From: RPQJ01 sp041910015
GTDB taxonomy: Bacteria; Pseudomonadota; Gammaproteobacteria; Steroidobacterales; Steroidobacteraceae
DNA length: 37,730 bases
NCBI GenBank assembly: GCA_041910015.1
Contig: JAYRRR010000003.1
Span: 1 to 37,730, forward strand
Reading direction: 5' to 3'
Part shown: piece by piece, positions 31,176-37,730 of the stretch
How the letters are laid out: each line of letters begins with the position of its first letter
How positions within the stretch are numbered: the first letter of the stretch is position 1
Position numbers and translations under genes: made by a program
The notes under the pieces: generated by a model
What the model saw: only the letters and a program-made list of their open reading frames with translations
Databases searched by the model: none
Told to the model about the DNA's origin: nothing

Positions 31176-31663
31176 ACCTCCGCGCCTGGTTCGCCGACCT
31201 GAACGCCCGCGAGCGCAAGCTCGTCTACGCGACCGCCGCACTGCTCGCCGTGGCGCTGGTCTATCTCGTGCTGGTGCTGCCCTTCACGTCGACGAACCGC
31301 AAGCTGAGCGCGCGCGTCGAGCAGAAGACCGCCGATCTCGCCTGGATGCGCCAGGCGGCGCCGCAGGCGATCGCAGCGGCCGGCATCGCCCACTCCGGCG
31401 GCAGCGGCGAGTCGCTGGTCGTCATCGTCGACCGCACGGCGCGCGAAGCCGGTCTGGGCGCGTCGCTGCGCGATCAGAGCCCGGACGGCAAGGCGGGGCT
31501 GCGCCTGCGGCTGGAAGGCGCGCCGTTCGACACGCTGGTGACCTGGCTCGCCAGTCTGCAGCAGCAGCACGGCGTCGGCGTCGACGTCGCGATGATCGAT
31601 GCGGCCGGCCCGGGGCTCGTCAACGCCACGCTCGCGCTCACGCAGCCCGGCGCGACGGGCTGA
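31172..31663 (+). CDS. gspM: T2SS inner-membrane platform protein GspM
   Basis: A 163-residue bitopic protein. The cytoplasmic start LRAWFADLNARERKLV is followed by one membrane helix (about 19-37) and a periplasmic ferredoxin-like domain with FDTLVTWLASLQQQHGVGVDVAMI. It pairs with GspL. The ATG at 31172 overlaps the gspL stop (ATGA). The length is typical. Confidence 0.92.
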   Translation: MNLRAWFADLNARERKLVYATAALLAVALVYLVLVLPFTSTNRKLSARVEQKTADLAWMRQAAPQAIAAAGIAHSGGSGESLVVIVDRTAREAGLGASLRDQSPDGKAGLRLRLEGAPFDTLVTWLASLQQQHGVGVDVAMIDAAGPGLVNATLALTQPGATG

Positions 31664-31697
31664 CTCGCACGTACCGGTCCTGGCCAGCGCACTTCCC

Positions 31698-32480
31698 GTG
31701 ACTCGTCGCACCGGCTGGCTGATCGCACTCGGCGTCCTCGCGCTGCTCGCCTTCGTCGTCGTGACACTGCCGGCCGCCGTGCTCGCGGGCCCGCTCGGCC
31801 GTGCCGGTATCAATGCAACGGGTTTCGACGGCTCAGTCTGGTCCGGCACGGCCCGGGACTGCGCCTGGCGCGGCGCGGCGCTCGGGGATCTCGCATGGAC
31901 GCTGCGGCCACTGCGGCTCCTGTCAGGTCGTGCGGCCGGTCACGCGCAGCTCTCGCGCGCCGACGGATCAATCGCCAGCGACTTCGACGTATCACTGTCC
32001 GGCCGCGACGTGCGGTTGCGTGGCCTGCAGTTCGCGCTCCCGATCGAGGCATTGACGAACCTGCCGCTCGGGCTGCCCAGGGGCTGGCGCGGGCGCGCGA
32101 CCGGCGCGTTCGATGAAGTGCAGGTCGCCGACGGCTGGCCCGTGGCGCTGCGCGGCACGCTCGACCTCGAAGGACTCGTCACGCCACCGCCGCGCGATGC
32201 CCCGTTTGGCAGCTTCCGGGTCGTGGTCCCGCATCCGCACCCGCAGTCGTCGCTGTCGATCCCGCAGGATCAGCGCAACCTGACCGCGCAGGTGCAGGAC
32301 GCGGGGGGGGCGTTCGCCGTGCAGGGCCAGCTTACCCTGAGCCCGGCCCGGAACTTCTCGCTCGAAGGCACGCTCGCGCCACGCGGCCCGGTGCCATCGG
32401 CACTGCAGCAGTCGCTGCAACTGCTCGGCCCGGCGGACGCTGCGGGACGACGCCAGTTCAGCGTCGGCGGCACGCTCTGA
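31698..32480 (+). CDS. gspN: T2SS protein GspN
   Basis: A 260-residue protein with one N-terminal membrane segment (about 6-26) and a periplasmic beta-rich domain. Motifs such as GSVWSGTARDCAWRGAALGDLAWTLRP and the C-terminal FSLEGTLAPRG are typical of GspN. Its role is accessory and not essential in several systems. The GTG at 31698 is chosen because the membrane segment begins there; a longer upstream frame has no ribosome-binding site. It is the last gene of the gsp cluster and is convergent with the AddA-like gene. Confidence 0.87.
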   Translation: MTRRTGWLIALGVLALLAFVVVTLPAAVLAGPLGRAGINATGFDGSVWSGTARDCAWRGAALGDLAWTLRPLRLLSGRAAGHAQLSRADGSIASDFDVSLSGRDVRLRGLQFALPIEALTNLPLGLPRGWRGRATGAFDEVQVADGWPVALRGTLDLEGLVTPPPRDAPFGSFRVVVPHPHPQSSLSIPQDQRNLTAQVQDAGGAFAVQGQLTLSPARNFSLEGTLAPRGPVPSALQQSLQLLGPADAAGRRQFSVGGTL

Positions 32481-32491
32481 ACGAGCGACGT

Positions 32492-32536
32492 GCGGCCGGC
32501 GGCCCGTGTCGGGCGGCTGGTCAGGCCGGCGGCCGC
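32492..32536. terminator. Possible bidirectional hairpin between gspN and the AddA-like gene
   Basis: GCGGCCGGCGGC (32492-32503) and GCCGGCGGCCGC (32525-32536) can pair at 11 of 12 positions around a 21-base loop. The right arm overlaps the last codons of the minus-strand gene. No T-tract is present, and GC-rich DNA often forms such stems by chance. Confidence 0.25.
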
Positions 32537-35500
32537 GCCGGGCCCGGCGCGGCCCATTCCCGCCACGCCGACAGCAGCGGGAAATACAGCCCCAGCCGGA
32601 TGGGAGTCGCGTCCCAGGCGTGCAGCAGCGCCGCATAGCGCTCGAGCTGCGGCCGGTAGCGCTCGCGTTCGCGGTCGAGGAACTCCTCGAGCCCCGCGCC
32701 CTCGTGCGGGCCCGTCTTGTAGTCGACGATCCAGCGCGTACCCTCCGCATCGACGAAAGTGCGGTCGATCACGACGCTCACGATGTCCGCGCCGATGCGA
32801 CCGGTGAGCGCGAATTCGGACTGCGCGTCGCGATGCGCCGCCTGCAGCAGCCAGCGCCCGCGCTCGTCGGCGAGCGTGCGCTGCAACGCGTCCAGTACGC
32901 GCTCGACCGCCGCGTGACGGTTCTCGTGCGGGACACCGAGCTCCGCGAGTTCGGTCGCGTAGCGGGCCCGCAGGGCGTCGACCTCCGCACGGGCGGCGGG
33001 CAAGGCGCCGCCGTCGCGCGCCAGCCGCTGCAGCTCGCGATGCACGACCGTGCCAATGTGCCGCGCAGTCTCCGAAACCCAGTCGAACTCGACGCCGGTC
33101 TCCGCCTCGGCCCGCGTGAGCTCCCGGCTCGCGATCTGCGGAGCCGTCGGCAGCGCCGGCTGCTGCCAGCCGTCGGGCAGACGCCGCAGGACGGGATCGC
33201 GCGGCACCACCGGCTCTTCCTCGCCCGCAATGGCCGCTGCATCGACGAGCCGCACACGAAACGCGTCCTGCACGTCAGGCACGTTCCACAGCAGGCCGAG
33301 TGCGCAATCCTCGCGTGGTGAGCGCACGGATGGCGTCCCAGCCGGATCGCGCCAATCGACGGCGCACGTGCCGAGCAGGTGCAGCGAGCGCTCGGCGCGC
33401 GTCGCCGCGACGTAGAGCAACCGCCGCCTTTCCTGCAGCAGCTTCGCCTGTTCGAGACGCCCGAGCCATGCATGCAGCAGGTTGCCCGCTTCGGCGCCGA
33501 CTTCGTCGATCGGCGCGACGATCAGCCGGTGACCCGCGTGCCGCGGCACCTCGAGCCAACGCAGCAGCGGAGCCGCGTCACCGCGGCCGACGCGATCCAG
33601 CCCCGGCACGATCACCGTGTCGAACTGCAGACCCTTGGCCTTGTGGATCGTGAGCAGTTCGACCCGCGTCTGCGGGCCCGGACGCGTGCGCGCGTAGAGG
33701 CCTCGCAACGCCTCGGCCAGACGCGCCAGATCGACCGGCTCTCCCGGCGAGTCCGCCTCGACCTGGCCGAGTGCGTCGAAGTACGCGCGGACTTCCTCCA
33801 GGTCCTGCGCGCCCTGCAGCGTCGCCGGCCCACCGAGCGCGTGCCACGCGCGTTCCACGGCGTCACGCAGGCCGCAACGGCGCCGCTCCTCGAGCGCCTG
33901 TTCGAGCACGGGCAGACAGCGTACCAGCCTGGCCTGCGCGCCATCGTCGAGCCGCGCGCGCCGATCCACGTCGCGCAGCAGCCGCAGCGTCGTCGCGCGA
34001 CGGTCGTCGCCGAGCAGCGCGTGGCAGTCCGCGAGCCGCAGCCCGCACCACGGCGCACGCAACACGCCAAGCCACGACGCGCGGTCGCCGAGGTGCGCGA
34101 GGGCCCGCGTCAAGGCGAGCAGATCGAGTACGGCCGGCCGCGCGCTGAGCGGGTCGATGTCCTTCGCCTCGTAACGCACGCCGCGCCGCGACAGCTCGCG
34201 GACGACGTCGACCAGATGTCCCCGCGCCTGCACCAGGATGGCGATGCGCGCCTGCGGCGCTTCGTGCAGACGGGCCTCGACGATGTCGGCGACCCGCTGC
34301 GCCTCGTGCGCGCGGCTGCGGCGCAGAAAGGCGTGCACCGTCACGCCGCCGTCGTCCGTTGCCACAGGCGCCGCGACGCTCTCCGCGAACCGCACGGCGC
34401 CCCGCAGCACGTCGTCGCGTTGCGGCAGCACGGTGGCGAAGCTGCGATTGACCCAGTCCACGACCGGTCGCGTCGAACGGAAGTTGACGCGCAGCGTCAG
34501 CGGCTCCAGCTTGAGCGAACCGAGACCCCGGTCGCGCACGTCGAGGAACAGGCCGACCTCGGCGTTCCGGAAGCGGTAGATCGACTGCATCGGGTCGCCG
34601 ACGGCGAACAGCGTGCGGCCGTCGCCGCGTTCCCAGCCTGCCGTAAGGCTCTCGAGCAGTCGCACCTGCGCTTCGGAGGTGTCCTGGAACTCGTCAACGA
34701 GAATGTGGCGCAGCCGCGCATCCAGGGCGAGGGCCGTATCGGTCGGCTCGTCCGCGGGCCCCAGCGCCTGGCGTGCCGCCATCGCGAACTCGGGATGGTC
34801 CGCGGCGTCGCTCGCCGCGAACACCGTCTTCAGTTCGGCCGCCGCGAGCCGCAGCACGAGCAGCAGCGCGGCGAGCACGCGCCACTCCGCGTCGTCGTAC
34901 CGCGGCGGCGGCAGCACCCGCGTCGCGTGCAGCAGCTCGTGAAGGTCGGCATGCGCCGCGAACTCCGCCATGGCGGCTTCGATGCGAGCCTTGCGCCGCT
35001 CGCGCTCCGGCGCTTTGGCATCCTTCGGCAGCACGCCGACGGCCTTGTCGAAACGCCGGCGTGGTGCGCCTTCGGCCGTCAGCAGGAACGTGGCCAGACC
35101 CTGCCAGCGCGGCACGTCGGCGACGATCGCGCCTGGCGCGGCGCCCGTGCATTGCCGGATCGGCGAATCCGAGCCGGCGTCGCGCAGCACCACGCCGGAG
35201 TCGTGTGCATGGCCGGCGAGTTCGGCGAGCAAGGGCGATGGAAACGCACGCAGCAGCGATGCGAGATGCTCTTCGACGAGTTCGGCACGGCCGGCTTCCA
35301 GCACGGCGCGCAAGCCAGCCGCCGCGTCGTCGTCGTCGCCCGGTGGCAGCACGGGCAGCCAGGCTTCGCGTCGCGCGAGCATGCCGGCGATCAGTCCGAC
35401 CAGCTTGCCCACGTCGTTGTCGAGGTGCTCGAGCAGTGTGGCCACGGCGGCCGCGGCGCGGGTGCCTGCCGACGGCAGGTGCGACAGCAGGCGCTCGGCG

Positions 35501-35961
35501 GCGAGCTCGTAGAGTCCGCGGCTGTCTTCGTCGACCTCGAGCCCGGCACCGAGCCCCGACAGCACCGGCAGACGGTGCGCCAGCGACTGGTTCAGCGCAT
35601 CGATCGTCAGCACGCGCAGGCGGCTCGGGTTGTCGCGCAGTGCCCACCCGTGACGGACGTCAGTCGCGAGCGCGCGCTGCGCCAGCGCTCGCGTCTCCGC
35701 GCGCAGATCGGCTGCCGGATCGTGACAGTGCCGCAGCGCGTCGAGGATGCGGTTGCGCATCTCGGCGGCCGCCTTGCGCGTGAAGGTGATCGCGAGCAGC
35801 GCCTCGGGACGCTCGACGACCGCGAGCAGCGCGAGGAAGCGCTGCGTCAGCAACTCGGTCTTGCCGGACCCCGCGGGCGCCTGGACGATGAAGCTGCGCG
35901 TGACGTCGAGCGCATCGCGGCGCGCCTGCGCGTCCGCCTGCAGCAGTTCATCCGGCCGCAT
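32521..35961 (-). CDS. UvrD/RecB-family helicase-nuclease (AddA-like)
   Basis: A 1146-residue superfamily 1A helicase with a C-terminal nuclease. Walker A is APAGSGKT (28-35), motif Ia TFTRKAAAEMRNRI follows, and Walker B is VDEFQDTS (from V422). The helicase motifs GDPMQSIYRFRNAE, LNLRVNFRST-like and LLTIHKAKGLQF are clear. The PD-(D/E)XK nuclease near the end has VDYKTG (V1079-G1084). It should resect double-strand breaks with the AddB-like partner encoded just upstream. The ATG at 35961 overlaps that gene's stop by 14 bases. Length and domain order fit AddA rather than RecB; RecC/RecD are not present. Confidence 0.88.
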   Translation of the reverse strand: MRPDELLQADAQARRDALDVTRSFIVQAPAGSGKTELLTQRFLALLAVVERPEALLAITFTRKAAAEMRNRILDALRHCHDPAADLRAETRALAQRALATDVRHGWALRDNPSRLRVLTIDALNQSLAHRLPVLSGLGAGLEVDEDSRGLYELAAERLLSHLPSAGTRAAAAVATLLEHLDNDVGKLVGLIAGMLARREAWLPVLPPGDDDDAAAGLRAVLEAGRAELVEEHLASLLRAFPSPLLAELAGHAHDSGVVLRDAGSDSPIRQCTGAAPGAIVADVPRWQGLATFLLTAEGAPRRRFDKAVGVLPKDAKAPERERRKARIEAAMAEFAAHADLHELLHATRVLPPPRYDDAEWRVLAALLLVLRLAAAELKTVFAASDAADHPEFAMAARQALGPADEPTDTALALDARLRHILVDEFQDTSEAQVRLLESLTAGWERGDGRTLFAVGDPMQSIYRFRNAEVGLFLDVRDRGLGSLKLEPLTLRVNFRSTRPVVDWVNRSFATVLPQRDDVLRGAVRFAESVAAPVATDDGGVTVHAFLRRSRAHEAQRVADIVEARLHEAPQARIAILVQARGHLVDVVRELSRRGVRYEAKDIDPLSARPAVLDLLALTRALAHLGDRASWLGVLRAPWCGLRLADCHALLGDDRRATTLRLLRDVDRRARLDDGAQARLVRCLPVLEQALEERRRCGLRDAVERAWHALGGPATLQGAQDLEEVRAYFDALGQVEADSPGEPVDLARLAEALRGLYARTRPGPQTRVELLTIHKAKGLQFDTVIVPGLDRVGRGDAAPLLRWLEVPRHAGHRLIVAPIDEVGAEAGNLLHAWLGRLEQAKLLQERRRLLYVAATRAERSLHLLGTCAVDWRDPAGTPSVRSPREDCALGLLWNVPDVQDAFRVRLVDAAAIAGEEEPVVPRDPVLRRLPDGWQQPALPTAPQIASRELTRAEAETGVEFDWVSETARHIGTVVHRELQRLARDGGALPAARAEVDALRARYATELAELGVPHENRHAAVERVLDALQRTLADERGRWLLQAAHRDAQSEFALTGRIGADIVSVVIDRTFVDAEGTRWIVDYKTGPHEGAGLEEFLDRERERYRPQLERYAALLHAWDATPIRLGLYFPLLSAWREWAAPGPARPPA

Positions 35962-37730
35962 CGGCGCCCTCCTCGATGGCGATGACTGCCTCGGCCGAGC
36001 GGCACAACCCGGACAGGTGGCAGTGGCGACAGGCTTGCGTCGGATCCGGTGCGAGACTCGCGTCGCCCTGTGCGTGCTCGCGCCCGAGCGCATCGAGCCG
36101 GCGTTCCCACTGCTCCAGCAGCGCCTTCCAGTCCGCATACTCCCGGAACGGCTTGCTGGCGACATCAAACGTCGTCAGCGCCGAAAACACGCCGTCGCGG
36201 CGTGCCCACCCGGCATAGCCGGTGTGGCCCTTGCGCAACGTCGCGAAGGCCACCGCGCCCACCTCTTCCGGCGCGACCGTGCGCACGTAGAGCGGCAACT
36301 GTGGCTGCTCGGGACGCTCGCCGAGCCAGGCCGCCGGACGAGCATCGCGGCCGGTCTTGTAGTCGACGAGCGCGTACGAACCGTCGCCCAGGCGGTCCAC
36401 GCGATCGAGTACGACGCAGACCTGTACACCGCCGACGTCAACGACGTGCGACTCCTCGACGTGCAGGACCGTGAACGGTTCGCGCTGCGCGTCGAGCGCG
36501 AGCAGCTCGAGCACGCGCGCCTCGAGCCAGCGCTGCTCGAAGTCGAGCAGCCGGTGGCGCACCTCGTCGGCGTCCTGTCGCAACGGCCGCAGCACCTCCG
36601 ACGCGACCGCGGCGACCCGGTCAGCGAGCGCTGCCGGCGACAGTGCGAGCAGCGCCGCCTGCTCGCGAACCTCGCTCCAGAACCTCTGCAGCGCGAGGTG
36701 CGCGAGCCTGCCGCGCTCGGTGGGCGCGATGCCGACGACGGGATCCTCCAGTTCGCGGCCGCCGAGCCGCAGCTCCACGGCCGCGCGGAACGGGCACGCC
36801 GCCTGCAGTTCGAGCAAGCGTGCTCCACCCTTGACGACTTCGTGCGCGGCGCATGCAGGCAGCGCACCATCGACGATCGTGTCGAGCATCGGCCGTGCAT
36901 CGAACAGCGCGCGTGCCGGCTCGGGTTCGCGCCACAGCGCGAGGCCGTTCGCCCGTGGGAGTTCCGCGACCAGCGCACTCGGCAGCAGCGGCGCCTCGTC
37001 CTCGAACCTCGGCACGCTGCAGAACACGGCGGAGGCCGCCTGGCTCAATCGCGCCAGCGTGCGTCTTGCCGCGCGCGCGGCCAGTTCCGCCGTCGAGGCG
37101 GGCACGCCCTGGCACGCCTGCCACTCGCGTGGCAGGAACGGATCGGGGCCCGCCGGCGCGGGCCAGCGCGCCGCGTCCACTCCGGCGATCCAGAGCGCGT
37201 CGAAGCGCATGCCCTGGGCCGTGTCCGGATCGATCACGAGCAGTGGCGCCGCGACCTCCTGCGGCTCGAACGGCGTGCGCGCGGCCAGTTCGCGCAGTTG
37301 GCGAATTGCCGCGGTGGCCGACAGGGGCCCGGCCACGTCGTCGCCGGCGCCGAATTCGCCGAGCAACTGGCGCCAGCGCTGCACCGACTGGTGTTCCGCG
37401 CTGTCGGCGTCGCCGCCCGGCCAGCCGACGTCGGCGAGCAGACCGGCGAATGCCGGTACCCACTCGCTCGGGCGACGCGTGCCATGCCAGCGCCGGGCAC
37501 GGGCCGCGGCCCGCTCGAAACAGACGGCCGTGACGACGCAGCCGCGCGCCCGCGCATCGGCAGCGACACCTTCCAGGCCACGCCTGGGCAGGCGGGCCTG
37601 ACGCAGCGCGACGTCGAGTTCGGCGCGTGCATGAGCCTCCGCGGCGGCCGCACGGTCGTACGGCCCCAGCAACAACGCGCTCGCCTGCGCGAGCCTGGTC
37701 GGGGCCGCACTCGCCTCCAGCCACGCGAGC
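35948..37730 (-). CDS. AddB-like PD-(D/E)XK nuclease with Fe-S staple (5' end beyond window)
   Basis: The frame is open from the right edge to the TGA at 35950-35948, giving about 594 residues of C-terminal sequence; the start lies outside. The upstream part has helicase-like remnants (PLLVIDPDTAQGMRFDALWIAGV). The nuclease domain begins with a lone cysteine in LQAACPFR (near 36794), has ERGRLAHLALQRFW and VDYKTGRD (near 36360), and ends with CRHCHLSGLC (about 36000-36035). Four such cysteines form the 4Fe-4S staple of AddB-type nucleases. It resembles the gammaproteobacterial 'probable DNA repair protein' family paired with AddA-like helicases. Overlap with the downstream gene implies coupled translation. 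Confidence 0.87.
   Translation of the reverse strand, partial: LAWLEASAAPTRLAQASALLLGPYDRAAAAEAHARAELDVALRQARLPRRGLEGVAADARARGCVVTAVCFERAAARARRWHGTRRPSEWVPAFAGLLADVGWPGGDADSAEHQSVQRWRQLLGEFGAGDDVAGPLSATAAIRQLRELAARTPFEPQEVAAPLLVIDPDTAQGMRFDALWIAGVDAARWPAPAGPDPFLPREWQACQGVPASTAELAARAARRTLARLSQAASAVFCSVPRFEDEAPLLPSALVAELPRANGLALWREPEPARALFDARPMLDTIVDGALPACAAHEVVKGGARLLELQAACPFRAAVELRLGGRELEDPVVGIAPTERGRLAHLALQRFWSEVREQAALLALSPAALADRVAAVASEVLRPLRQDADEVRHRLLDFEQRWLEARVLELLALDAQREPFTVLHVEESHVVDVGGVQVCVVLDRVDRLGDGSYALVDYKTGRDARPAAWLGERPEQPQLPLYVRTVAPEEVGAVAFATLRKGHTGYAGWARRDGVFSALTTFDVASKPFREYADWKALLEQWERRLDALGREHAQGDASLAPDPTQACRHCHLSGLCRSAEAVIAIEEGADAAG

Noticed and set aside
33379..35985. An 868-codon open frame on the plus strand opposite the AddA-like gene.
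   Set aside because: The opposite strand has all helicase motifs in order; this frame has low-complexity Arg/Gln-rich sequence and no recognisable domain.
1..37730. tRNA, rRNA, CRISPR arrays, insertion sequences, prophage genes.
   Set aside because: No cloverleaf, regularly spaced repeat, transposase or phage protein was recognised on either strand.

Overview
The window is about 70% GC by eye and densely coding. It most likely comes from a gammaproteobacterial chromosome. The main evidence is the minus-strand block fabD-fabG-acpP-fabF-(pabB)-pabC-mltG-tmk-holB-pilZ, which has gammaproteobacterial gene order, together with a type II secretion (T2SS) operon, a rhombosortase and a FadJ-type beta-oxidation protein. 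I cannot resolve the family. I see no rRNA, tRNA, CRISPR array, insertion sequence or phage gene.

Layout. 1-677: tail of an unidentified gene followed by a DUF6036/AbiEii-like nucleotidyltransferase, resembling a toxin-antitoxin pair. 780-1939: carboxylesterase and a UPF0178 (YaiI) protein. 1997-6314: three coupled genes for an exported YtcJ-like amidohydrolase and an IorA/IorB-like molybdenum hydroxylase with a Tat signal. 6405-7921: an HU-like protein divergent from a stand-alone fabH. 7984-10470 (minus): an AtuD-like acyl-CoA dehydrogenase, a BKACE (DUF849) enzyme and a DUF805 membrane protein. 10505-11029 holds an in-frame mosaic of AtuA and biotin-carboxylase fragments, the debris of an acyclic-terpene or branched-acyl utilisation locus. 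11037-12101: a family 2 glycosyltransferase with TPR-like repeats. 12102-12459 is an AT-richer intergenic region with a good promoter and repeated operator-like half-sites. 12460-14127: a hypothetical protein, a convergent TIR-like (DUF1863) protein and an EEP-family phosphohydrolase. 14151-17318: a FadJ-like multifunctional protein and a double cyclic-nucleotide-binding plus rhodanese fusion.

17410-26093 (minus) is the fatty-acid, folate, cell-wall and replication operon, with most stop and start codons overlapping. It has pabB inserted between fabF and pabC, and it lacks the usual rpmF-plsX-fabH head. In that head position lies a rhombosortase gene (26141-26746). Divergent from it, 71 bases away, starts gspGHIJKLMN (26818-32480), the pseudopilin and inner-membrane platform part of a T2SS. 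gspC, D, E and F are absent. Rhombosortase processes GlyGly-CTERM proteins that the T2SS exports, so this adjacency is functionally meaningful. 32521-37730 (minus) encodes an AddA-like helicase-nuclease and an AddB-like Fe-S nuclease that runs off the window edge.

The points most worth following are the exported molybdo-hydroxylase/amidohydrolase unit, the shredded atu-like locus, the TIR-like protein with glutamine where the catalytic glutamate is expected, and the rhombosortase-T2SS-fab junction. Identifications rest on reading motifs and on remembered family features. No database search was run.
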